From assembly GCF_964204645.1 (NCBI RefSeq), contig NC_134025.1, forward strand, positions 1,042,001 through 1,106,000: a DNA stretch of 64,000 bases. Direction: 5' to 3'. The notes beneath the pieces are model-generated. The model was given only the letters and a program-made list of their open reading frames with translations. It was not told where the DNA came from and ran no database searches. Within the stretch, counting starts at the first letter, position 1; each line of letters starts with the position of its first letter. The translations under genes were made by a program, and so were the position numbers. This DNA comes from Tubulanus polymorphus (taxonomy: Eukaryota > Nemertea > Palaeonemertea > Tubulaniformes > Tubulanidae). Below, piece after piece: positions 49,573 to 61,174 of the stretch.

Positions 49573-52500
49573 TCATCTGTTCATGTAAACCTCCGGTGGA
49601 AACCCGTGTGTCCATCTCAAATTCTCATTGGGTTTGATGATTTCTAGTTTTTGACACGATTTATTTGTAATATCGTATTTCGAGCCCCGAAAAAATAGAC
49701 TGACATTAGGACATTGACCTAGATTCAGAGCTAGCAACTCGGGGCAATCTAAATCGACCCTAATCACGTCATTGCATCCGAATAGATTTAAGTATTTCAT
49801 CGGCGGCGCTTGCAAATTTAACTCGGAAAATTCCGAACTTTTTTCCAAGTTTAAGTGGGATATATTGGGACATCCTTTCAGCGCCATTTGGAGGACGTAG
49901 TCGGGAAGACTGCACCGATATAGGACAACAGTTTTAGCAAGAGGGGTACTAACACTTAACATGTTCACTCGACAATCAAATAATCTTAAAAACCCTATAG
50001 AAGAAAACGCCTGTATAACACATGATTCTAGACATATTTGGTCGTCGCTACAAAGATTCAATTCTATAGAATCAACGCTAGAACATTGGATAACTAACGT
50101 TCTTAGATTAGGTATACCGACCAGAGCAACTTTACAAATATGATCGGCAACGACATACATGTGACTGAGAGACGACAAATCGTTCTCGCTTTCGTTATGG
50201 ATAACTCGTAGTGTAGGACTCCGGATCAACAACGTACGACATGAGAAATTATCCAGGATGCTAAACTCCTGGATATTCGGACAGCAGATTTCATCTACGG
50301 ATAAATCTTCGGTTGACAATTGACCGACTTTCAGAGATAGAATCGTCGGATTGTTTATCAAAGTTTCTCTAAGGCTTCGCATGTCTAAATTATCGCAACA
50401 GAAAAGTTCAAGAACGGCGAGTCGTTCGCTGCGTATGTTAATCGCTCGAAGAACACTTCCACCATCTATAAACACACGGCGCAATCGAGGAGCGAAAACT
50501 TCTAAATGTTCCATCGATTCCATACCGTGATCGATGGTTAAATGTCGCAGATTTCCAGCCGTTATACTGACAAACAACACGCCCCAAATATTAAACAGAT
50601 ATATCTTCTGAAGCGACGCCGAAATCAAGCGAATTCCGTGAAGTCTCTGAAAAGATAATTACTCTGTGTATGATTATATATGCATGGATACCTTGTTTGT
50701 GTAATTCAATTATTATCGGTTTCGATGAAGATCGTTTTAATTTGAATCAAGTCATGTTTATCACATTGAACATGTGTTATACCGATATATTACAATTCTA
50801 TGACGTGTAACTCTACTGCTGTATAGACGTATCGTGTATATATCAGTATCATATACAACACTTGATGACAAATAGGAATTGTCACAACCAGCCCAGGATA
50901 CGATCTATAAGGCCCATCTCTAGCACCCTCCAAAACGAAAGGATACATTGCAACAAGAAGAAATGTATTGTCATTGTTGTTAGTCGCTACCGTACCCGAC
51001 TGGTCACCAATGGTCATCGCACATTCGGCGTGCGAGAGGTCCTGGGTTCGAGGCAGGTTTAGGACAAGCGATCAACCTTGTCTTGAACAAGGTTGATTTT
51101 ATTTTCTCGAATTTTTATTCCACTTTTGCCTAGAAGCCACTTCCGTGGAAAAATTTCCATTTTTTTATGCAAATTGAAAATGTTCTCGGATAACGCAATC
51201 GAGGACTGTGGGGTAGCACCTGCCCCGTTACAAGGGTGACTATAGCAACGCGATTACTACAACAGCTGTTACAATATTGGCGCCATGCTTTCTAGAATTT
51301 ATGAATGACAAAAACTACTGATAGTAATTTCCTATATTAGAGACAATGTTCATTCGGCTCATTGGAAGTTGTCAGCAAATGAGTTTTTGTGCCAGGGTGG
51401 TGACAGATTCCTTCTAGTGAAAATACATTTTACAAATCATTTTAACAATTATTGCTTCCAATAATGCTAAACCCCAGAATACAGCCGTCAATCTATATCG
51501 AACTTCTGGTATTTGCCGACACCACGCGATATTTAATTCAGTTTCGTTTCAAATTGCACAGAACTAGATTGTCTAGATCCGTACCGACTATAGCCAAACT
51601 GGTAGTGATCTTAATATGAAATCAAACGCTAAGAATGGACAAAGAGTCTGAAATGTTTCCTCGAGCTAGTAATTTATTCAACGTTCTGACTTTATCATAA
51701 ATATGGTCATCATCTTCTGGGCCCGGTTTCACGAAAAAGTTAAACTCAAATTTTTGGTGTAATTGCCATTAGTTACTTCATGTTTTCAATGAGGACAACA
51801 ATTCAAACTTAACCGTTTTAGGCTTAAACTTTTTCGTGAAACTGGACCCTGGAATACCGGTATTACTGAAGGGATACTGAAATATTACAGAGGAGAAGCG
51901 CTGATTAAACAGCTCAATGAAACAGTTCGGAATCTTTTTTGGGGTTTCATATATTATCGTCACAACACGAATGGTCATCAAATGATCTGTGCTCTTACCT
52001 CACAATTACTTATGCTCAGTTTTTTTAAACACGGAAGCTTGCTGACAACTTCCCAAAGTTCATCTAACTCAACCGGAACGAAATGTAGACAGAGAACTGT
52101 TAGGAGGTGATTGAAATTCGAATCGGAAATACTATCTACGATCGTCCACCCTTCCTCCATCGCCCTCTCACTTCTCACATCGTTCAAACGAAGTCCCGAA
52201 TTCACTTTGAGTTTGATCTGTTGTAGTTCTGGTAACGATGCCACTAGATTTGTGACTCCCGTTGCTGTTACGCTCCAACACGCGTTTAACGACAATATTT
52301 TCAATTTCTGATAAGATTTCGAGATCAGTTTCAGTTCGGTGTCGGTTATTACGAAGCCGCCGTTTACGTGAATCTGTTCTAAGTGCCGAAGACTCGATAA
52401 ACTTTCTAAAACCGCCGGAGTCCAAAGCACCGGTAACTGGACGCAGCGTAGATTCACTAGTTTCGGAATTAATGCGAACACCGATTCGTAAACCACGGCA

Positions 52501-52781
52501 TTTTCTTTCCAAGTCAGTTTTTGAATGTGGTGTCCATATGTTCGAAATATTGAAACGATCACAGAAAAATGCCACAGTTCATAATTAGCCGGGTCTATAT
52601 GAATTGTGCGCCATAACGTCCCCGTATTTTGTAGGATATTTCTCCATTTTCGACACACGAATGAAAGGCCCGGTAAAGCATCTGATACCGGGTGTAAATA
52701 GGAGAATATTCGGGCACATAGTTCATCCGGTAATTCGCATAGACCGCGGGCTGTTGTTATAGGCGTAAAGCTCCAGTACAT
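49573..52781 (-). CDS. F-box protein with LRR-like C-terminal region
   Basis: Two exons, 51999-52781 and 49573-50646, join in phase 0 to give 618 residues. The start is the ATG at 52781 (MYWSFTPITT); the frame extends upstream by a few codons without another ATG. The F-box lies at about residues 14-60 (LCELPDELCARIFSYL, then FVCRKWRNIL, TLWRTIHID). The rest is a run of irregular leucine-rich repeats, such as LKILSLNACWSVTATGVTNL and MKYLNLFGCNDVIRVDL. Such proteins are substrate receptors of SCF ubiquitin ligases through SKP1; the substrate is not readable. It resembles the FBXL group, but I cannot name an orthologue. The 1.35-kb intron holds a type A foldback (51719-51849) and a candidate SINE (about 50990-51060). 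Confidence 0.85.
50990..51060 (+). mobile_element. Candidate tRNA-derived SINE fragment
   Basis: TGGTCACCAATGG at 51001-51013 resembles an A box and GGGTTCGAGGC at 51044-51054 a B box. The arms do not fold as a clean tRNA. Located in the intron of the F-box gene. Confidence 0.45.
51719..51849. mobile_element. Type A foldback element (MITE-like), 131 bp
   Basis: Begins GGGCCCGGTTTCACGAAAAA and ends CTTTTTCGTGAAACTGGACC. It has the same length as the copy at 13767-13897 and its centre (CATGTTTTCAATGAGGACAA) is the reverse complement of that copy's centre. It lies in the intron of the F-box gene. Confidence 0.82.
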
Positions 52782-53802
52782 CTCCGGCAAGCTATTCGGT
52801 CCTGACCCGACCTCCTCACGCGCCCGATCCGCATTGATAAATCCTATATTATCATAAATGAGTTTATATCCTATATCCGAAACGATGTGTTCATTGATCT
52901 ACTGCCACACCACGTGACCGATGACGTCAATAAAGCGACGGTTATGAATGAGAAAATGATGAAATCTCACATACTTGAACATCTGTACACATTCGCACTG
53001 CGCCACACAGCAATTATTCCCTTATATGGTTGAAACCGATATTGATAGAATATATCGATATAAACGTGTCTGACCTATTTAAAACAACGAGTTCTAGGAA
53101 AATGTAAAACGATGGAGTGGAATTCCTGGATATTCTTGATAAACTACATTGTGTGACGTTTAATACAGTGTCACATGTACGTAAGGCGTGGACGTAACAA
53201 GTAGAAAACGATGGTATCTGATAAACTAGGTATTAGAAATTTCAGAACTGTTTGAGAATAAACTCAATGTCAAAGTATATATATATATATTATATCGGGA
53301 ATCTGTCTGGATTTTTGTTATATCTACAAATTGAATCTATCGTGAGATTGGACTGATTAAGATTTAAGTGTTCTCCAGTTGAGTTAACTTTTGTTGCGCC
53401 ATCAACAGCTTCATTAGCGGAACTACTCCTTAAAATCCCCCACACCCAACGGGAGTGCGTCTCCATCCCGCGTGTGGCCATAGTGGCACTAACCCACAGG
53501 GGGACTGCTCTTAGAACCCGCGCACCCCATAGAGGACTGCTCCTAGAACCCGCGCACCCCATAGAGGACAGCTCCTACACGCGCGTATACGTTCTGTTCA
53601 CATCATACGTCACGGTGGTCGTCATTCATCTGTGACGTTTCACTTCAGATAGCTAATATGGCGATCTATGACGTCATCGCATGTCTGGCTTTCTATTAAC
53701 CTCAGTTATGGAATTGAAGGACAGAAAAGATTAAAAATAACTTAATGAATTTCTATTATTAATCGGATTTATTCCCCAAAATCTAGAGACATTTTTTTAT
53801 CA
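52782..53802. other. Intergenic, F-box upstream / TTC27 3' flank
   Basis: About 1 kb. A short GC-rich tandem repeat of roughly 30-34 bp (AGAACCCGCGCACCCCATAG) lies at about 53498-53575, and a small TA run at about 53278-53292. No gene is seen. Confidence 0.5.
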
Positions 53803-56800
53803 TCAAGACGACTGTAGTTCGTTGATTTTCTGAAGGATTTTCTCGTAGTTTGCGTCCAGACTCTCGCAGGGTTTCACTATATCAGCTACGAGTTCTCCTT
53901 GTAAATCTGTATGCTTCTTCTATCAAAATATAAAACAATACAACAGCATTAAACAATGTACAATACAACAAATATACCAGACTACAGTTTTAACAGTCAT
54001 GATTTCAGTCCAAAAGTTAGATCTTAATTTTTGAATAGCTTCAGAATCAAAAGAGCTTAGACTAGTCTTGAATTGTTAACATTGGCAATGGAACCAAAAT
54101 GAGCTTAGACTGATCTTATAGTTGTTGGATTGCTTATCGAAGACTCGAGACCGGCATTAAACCTAAGCCCTAACAGAACAACTGGCCCCAGAATCAAGTT
54201 CCACATTTCATTTCTTTAGTCTTTACAGAGTCACAGCTAAACTGACAACTGTAGTACCGCATCCTGAATTATGTGGTTGAGAAAATAAAGCAGTAAAAAG
54301 AAACAGATATTTCATTTGATACAAATCTCATACCTTCATTTTAGTGATGATGTTTTTCATGGAAAGTTTTGAGGAAGAGAGAATTTGAATTTTTTTTGTG
54401 TTCTGTTCAATTCGTTCAGCAACTTTTATATACACTGAATAAATAAAGGATGAAACATTGATGAAAACAAGAAATAATAAAAATATTTCAACAAAAAAAC
54501 GTAGTTCCACAGTGAAAGAGTTAAAATCCACTTTAGTGATTAGTTGAACCGGGTCCAGATCTCTGCAACTCGATCCTGGTTTATATTCATCATTTTTTTT
54601 CTTGTCACTTACTTTTTGTTAACTCGCACGAATTGTACGCAACTTTCTGACATTGTTTGATATCGTCCAACCACTGATCACCTTGAGTCATCGCTCTCTG
54701 GGATTTCTGCAGTAGATGCAGCACCTAAAACAACAAACCTTATTACAATTTCATATCAGTGATTAGAGTAGGATAGAGTTGAAGAGAATTAGAATTCTTA
54801 ATCTACCTTTTCTCGATTTTCAAGAGAAGATTTTTCACCCTCATCACTGAGTTCAGCGTAAAGTCTCCAGATCTCTGAATCGGCTGTAACCTAAATATTA
54901 CACTCAAATCATTAAAACTCAACTCTTTTAACTCGAGCTCCCAAACTCAAATATTATACAGTCAACTTACTTTAGAAGTGATTCTACCGAACAATTCTAG
55001 TAGTTTAGGTTTTAGAAGTCCTGAATTTCGGTTGTTACTATCTGGAATGTCTTCTTTTACTGCACGAACTAAAACTGTCAACACCTTAGAAATAGAAACC
55101 AGAGAAAATAATAATCAATCTTCTTCCTGTAATTAAGGGACTGCAGTAGCTTGTTAGAGTCAACCAGTGGATAAATAGTGCATAGATGACTAATTGTCAG
55201 TTAGGTATCTATGCACTGGTTTATTTGAACAACTCTTGAACAACTGCAGCCCCAGATATGTTGTGATATTGATCTGAATACGTACCTCACAATCAGAATG
55301 TTTACGCTCCAAGTCTAATAGACGATGATAGGCTCGAATACTTTCTTCAAATTCACCAACATCGGTACCAATCTGATATATCGAATAAAACAGAGATATC
55401 AATATAATAATGAAATATATCGACGAGATAGCAGTATATCCGGGATCATACATACCAATAACACATTCTCCCACAGTCGCCAATTATCAAAATTACACTT
55501 CACTGATTCTTTAAATACTTTAAAAGCTTGAGGCCTAAAATAATGATTTTTATTATCACTGCATACATCTACCGGTAGGAATCTATCATATTAGTTAATA
55601 CCCACTTCTCTCCAGCCCTGACTAGACAGGCCCCAAGATTGTTCCATCCTTGATAAGTCTGAAAATATTAAAAAGCTCATTTGCGATCAAATATTCAATA
55701 CACTTCTCAAATCAGGACTCGATCCATGATTCTGTTCCACAGTTAACATTTGCGATCAGTTCAAACATTTCGAATTTACTGATTTAATCTCAGAGTCAAC
55801 TGTAACTCATAACTGCCGAGCTGAGTTCTGTTATTCGATGAAATACTTACATCATTTTCTAAAGCTACAAATCGTCTAAAAGCGTTAGCACCTTTTATAT
55901 ACTCTTCACTCTGCATACATGCACAACCGTAGGAAAACCAGACATCAACATTCTGAATTTGAAAGAGACATAGAATATGACAATTTTCGGACATTCGAGA
56001 TGTTGGGGCTGAGCTATGAAATTCTGTTATTTACCTGTAGCGGGTTCAGATTAAGAGCCAACTCGAAATGTTCCAGACATTCTTTATACTGAAAGAAAAC
56101 AAATCTTTTGATTCACTGTATTTTTTTTGGTGTGGTTTTTTATTATTTTTTAAGGTGGTTTTGTGAAATAAAATGAAACCACTGATCGAAAGACTGCACC
56201 TTATTTTCTCTGAATAAACGATATCCCCACATCTTCTGAGCTCTTGAACATCGATGCTTAGACATTTCCCAAGCTTTCTCATAATATTGACAATCACTGG
56301 TAGCGTCTCCTAAATAGCACCATAATTCGGGGGTTTCTTGTATCGCTAACTGTTCTCGTACTGTCTCTTCAGCCTTCAATCATTCAAACACATGTTTATC
56401 ACTGGATATATTCTAAATTAACCCCAAAATCGCGGTTTAAAACGCTTACCTTTTCTCTACGACCCAAAATTTGATAACATTCAATGACGCTGTCCCATCG
56501 TTGAAGTTTTAGGAAAACATCGAGAGCTGTTTTTACCGATCCTATTTTCAGTAGAATGTGAGCCAATTCAAACTGTAATACATGTGAAATATTACATATA
56601 TATATTACTTACAGTTTTACAAACGACCCACTTGTTATGTCAGCCTGAATTTGACTGCAGGACTTGGATCCGGAGTTGTGAGTGATTTTACCTCAATTTT
56701 CCAGTTTGGTGGAATCTGTGATGTTATTAAGAGATGATTCCTGGCTGTCACGTCACCCGTAGTCGTGAACTGTTTCGCTAAAAGCTTAGAACAAAACGAA

Positions 56801-59106
56801 TAAATAGATAGAATAAAACACAGCGGATATTGACAGTTACCATAGAAATACAAGTGATTGTTACAAACCTCCATTTGTGCGAATTGACGCTCCATTTTCT
56901 TCATGATGTCTTTCTCTAACATACAACGTAGAAATAGCGCATGGCTCATAACATTCCAATTGTTCGGTTGTTCCAGGATGCCCTATTGTTTACAAGAATA
57001 ACACTATTTCATCGATTGAGTGCATCGACTTAGATCAACTCTGTCGCCGTAAACAAACTTACCTCGACATATGCGAGTAACTCTTCCTTAGCCATATCGC
57101 TGTGACCTTGATTTCTTTTGAAAGATAACCTAAACGAGAAACATTCAACGTTTACTCAATGATTTTGATCGTTTTGATGCGATGAATTGAAATAATGAAA
57201 TAACACTTACCCGTAATGAAGTATTAACGCGCTCTCAAAGTCTGTTAATATCGGCATAACAGGAGGATCTTCATCAAATTTCGGTTTATCCAATAGAACT
57301 TCATGATTTAAAGCAACATTCTGTGAATAATGAGTAAAAACTACAGTAAACTTTCATGTTGCAGACAATCATAAACCATGGTTCCTACAGAACCATCAAT
57401 ATGAGATTTGAGGGATTTGAGGGGCTGTAGGAATATAAACTGATGAATCGAAAATTAATTGGTTTCAAACAAACCTGAGGAAGTTCTGAATTGATTCCAG
57501 GTGAATTATCTACATTTATTGAGTCTCCAATTCTCTGAACCGATAAAGTCAATACAGAAATACTGTCTTTTTGAAATTTAGTTCGTTTGCCTTTAATTCC
57601 TGCAAATCAAGAACGAAATCTGAGTATAATAATGATCTCTTTGAGAACCGAGATGGATTTAAAAATACATTCAAATTCGTAATTACCGATGAGACCGATT
57701 TCTAACTGAGCAAGTTGTTGTCCCGATTTCAAATAATCAACCCCCTTCTGGTAATCGTAATAGTAATGAGAGATATGTGAAGCTTCCACATAAAACTTGA
57801 CAAAAACTGACCTAAATACAAAACAATGTCATTAACAGAAACTATAACAGAAGATGAATAGTGAATTGACGGGAAAATTCAATGAAGGGAAAATTCAATG
57901 AAATTTTTCTTACCTGTTTGATTTATCTATCAACGATAGAAAATTCTGTTCAACTGAAATTTACAACAGTAAAATAATTAATAAACCTTAAAGGAATTCA
58001 GGTGAATCTGGGAAGAAAATGAACGTACTTGAAATGATTAAATCAGTGCAGAGTTTTTTAAATGTTGTCGATCTTTCATCCATCATTGTTTGATTGATAT
58101 AAATATACCTCAACAACCACCACTCACAACTCTGCGTGGAAGAACAAAATAACAATTCAATTCTACATTTAACTTCATAACCCAGTTCCACGAGTTGTGA
58201 GTTAAGTTTTGACTCGAATTCACAACTGTGGAACTGAAATCAGCAATCGAGTTTATCAATAATTACTTTACAAGATTTGAACATATGACGACAATCCATT
58301 AATATAGTTTTAGCGAGGAGTAAAGCTGGAACGAACTTAGTCAGCGTATAAATAGCTTCTCCATCAATCCTTAGACCTTCGCATAATTCGTGAGTCAGTT
58401 TATTTCTCTGTAAAATATAAAAACAGTTTTTCCGTGAAAAAAGGTGACAATCTGAAGAAAAAGCGATAAGAAACATTTATCAAATTAATTTTGTATTTGA
58501 TTCACTACGAGAACTTACAGAGGCTTCATTTTCTGGATTTTGTGAAAAGAAGATCGACGACTCTTCCTCGGTCGGGGGTCCGCACCAATTATTCTGAGTC
58601 ACCAGACCTAAAGCAGCGATACTATACACTAATAAACAGAGCTCCCTGAAAAAATACAACACCAAAAAAATTCATGACACATATTTCGAAGGTTTTGTAA
58701 TTGAGGTGATCATGCGATACTGACCTTTCATACAATTGAGATTCTGATGATAGATATTTTGTGACATCTTCAACAATGGTTTTCGTATCGTTACGGAGAC
58801 AGGATGATATCTTTAAAATTCCGGACAAATCAGAATCTCGAATGATCTCTTCATAGTTCCCCGCTTTCAGTAAATTCAATAGTTTTATTAATCGCGCGCT
58901 TTCATGGTATTCTACAATACACAAACAAGGATACCAGTATAAACTCGATTAGATTCATGACACAATCTGTACTATGTAGGAATAAAATATATTGATTTTT
59001 AAGGGTATACACAGTATAATAATTTACCATTGTGAGCAGCTGTAGACTGACTTAGATCACCGTAAACTCCGTCAATCAATCCTACTTCTATCTCTAAATG
59101 TTTCAT
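53803..59106 (-). CDS. TTC27: Tetratricopeptide repeat protein 27
   Basis: Twenty-four exons: 59028-59106, 58725-58911, 58519-58645, 58267-58407, 58029-58131, 57914-57953, 57687-57811, 57475-57599, 57211-57320, 57063-57114, 56869-56982, 56692-56784, 56450-56572, 56200-56373, 56035-56088, 55851-55952, 55606-55658, 55456-55534, 55286-55372, 54971-55084, 54807-54890, 54613-54724, 54334-54434 and 53803-53919, giving about 831 residues (human about 843). Diagnostic blocks: ELWCYLGDATSDCQYYEKAW, WFSYGCACMQSEEYIKGANA, GWNNLGACLVRAGEK, GTDVGEFEESIRAYHRLLDL, VLVRAVKEDIPD, LLELFGRITSKVTADSEIWR. Exon 10 is uncertain: the nearer AG (exon from 57130) breaks the frame, so I use an acceptor ending at 57115. 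The protein is cytosolic, TPR-rich and of poorly known function. Confidence 0.94.
54000..54190. mobile_element. Type B foldback relic in a TTC27 intron
   Basis: Holds TTAGACTAGTCTTGAATTGT, GGCAATGGAACC and TTAAACCTAAGCCCT, and ends AACAACTGGCCCC, matching type B phrases at 29983-30110 and 13440-13635. Diverged; ends approximate. Confidence 0.5.
55699..55815. mobile_element. Type C foldback relic in a TTC27 intron
   Basis: TCTGTTCCACAGTTAACA near the left and GAGTCAACTGTAACTCATAA near the right recall the type C sequences elsewhere in the window. Diverged and of low certainty. Confidence 0.3.
58182..58236. mobile_element. Short type C foldback in a TTC27 intron
   Basis: CCAGTTCCACGAGTTGTGAG and TTCACAACTGTGGAACTG are near-perfect inverted arms of a 55-bp foldback located after exon 4. 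Confidence 0.7.
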
Positions 59107-61174
59107 CGTCACAGTTTAATGATCAAGCCACTGTTTCAAGCGAATATATCTACAAATACGGTCAGAAAACACGTAATTATCACGCGTGAATTTTTCTGCT
59201 GGGCGCCGCCATATTGAACCACAGATTTGCTAATTACGAACGCAAACCGACTTAGTAAATATATATGCTTCCTTTTTCTGTCTTTTTATTCAACGACCAT
59301 GTTGGATAATTTGTTAATTTAATATATTTCTTGTAATCCCTGTATATACGGTCAACCACACCCGATATAATGTCAAACCCGATTGTTTAAGGTGGTGGAG
59401 TAATCCTTGGCATAGGCTAGAAGGGGCCTATGATATTGTCGGAGCACTCCTGACTGGAGGGTTAGTAAATCACGAAATACTGGGTTATCATCTTTAATCT
59501 GTGTCGAATTACACCGGCTTACAACCAAATACTGGATTTGGACTTTGGCCTATGGTGGACAATGAGGTGCATATTTTACACTGGAAGTACGGAAGACCAC
59601 TATGTAACACTGCATCAAAATTTATCTTATGATTGGCCTATGTTTTAAATCTTTTTTTTTTAAATTTAAATAACACTTGAAGTGAACTTGACTGAAATCA
59701 TAGTTTTTCTTTCCGCGATTGACTGATCCATCAATGACGTTCTTTCATCTCGGCTGATTCTACGATTTTAAAACAGAACCACTTCTGCCAACGGTTAAAA
59801 CTTGAATGAAATTCTCTTCGTTGCAAATATATTGAGGTTGATTCGATATTTTTTCTGAGTCATGTTTGTCACAATAAAATGCTTTGAATTGAATGATGTT
59901 ACTGCGCTATGTATGGAGGATTGTGGGTAATATTTAGTAGTCTGGTTTAATGGTTGTTTTTAAAACTGATTCTCGATTTAATCGTCGAAAACTTCACCGT
60001 GAACCCGGAATTCGCTCGAATATCGATAGTACGTATCGAGTTTTACTTATCGGAATCGTTAAACAATAGATTATATAAATACACAGAGAATAGTGACTGC
60101 TTCTAATACGAGTTACAACATAAAACCACCCAGAAAACAACATGGCCGTCCCTTTTCCCTACCCCTCTCTTGAAAACACTTGGCTTCTGATACATCGTAC
60201 CTGACTGGCATTCGTTGAAAGTACGATCTCTAGAAATCTGTGAAATAATCTTATTTTTGAGAGAAATAGAGAACCAGATTTTGTGTGGGACTAACTTGAA
60301 ATCTGAGGAATATTGTTGCTGGAAGTGGAAGGAAGGAGCGAGCGATGATAGCCTGGCACCACACACAGTCAGATTGAGTGAATTTAACTTCTCGATTATT
60401 CATCAGATCAAATAATCAGATGCTTTATACTCGGATTTTACGTATTTCACGAGGACAAGTTCAGCCATCTTGGAACTAGGAATAGTACTGAACGTTAGTG
60501 ACTACGCTCAATCGTGTGGTTTCCTTTCATTTACTAACATCGGACTGTAGTCCGGACTATCTGACATTTGGTTTCGCATATATTCGAAGACAGTCACTCA
60601 AAATAACAACGTAATGTGAAGTTTCCCAGGAAACTGGAGGTTCTATTGATGAGAGATCATTGCTGTGCTGTAGGTCAGGCTTATCATCTATTTATGCGAA
60701 AAATGAGAAAACTTTGCGAAAAATCTTTGTACCGAAAGTGTTAACTTTTAATAGAGTAAATTCCCTCTGATTCTGTTTATGTTTAATTGATTCAAGAATT
60801 TTGATAATTTTTGTGAAACTGAACCGTGAAATTCCTCCAGAAAACTGATGATACTATTTCATTTTAATCCACGATGTTCTTTTACATTATAAAGATGTTT
60901 GTTCTTTGAGTAAAATGTTCAATTCTATTTTTATATTTTAGAGAAGGAGGAAAGTTTGCTAAGCAACACAGAAAGAAGAGAGAGAGAGAAGAGAGAAGTG
61001 AGAGAGGAGGGAACTTCTACTAATGAACTGATAAACATTTGATTTACATGTATTTAAAATGTATGTGAATGATATATGGTTTATAAGTGAATAAGCAGCC
61101 ACAGGCTCAGCCCAGCATTCAGTGAATGAATACAGTATGTAATGTCTCCTCCGGCTGAATGATGCTGATCCAAT
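59107..61174. other. Divergent intergenic region, TTC27 / SOS
   Basis: About 2.07 kb between the two divergent start codons. It should hold both promoters and the SOS 5' UTR. A purine-rich GA run lies at about 60955-61010. An 87-codon minus frame at 60103-60366 shows no conserved content. Confidence 0.5.
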
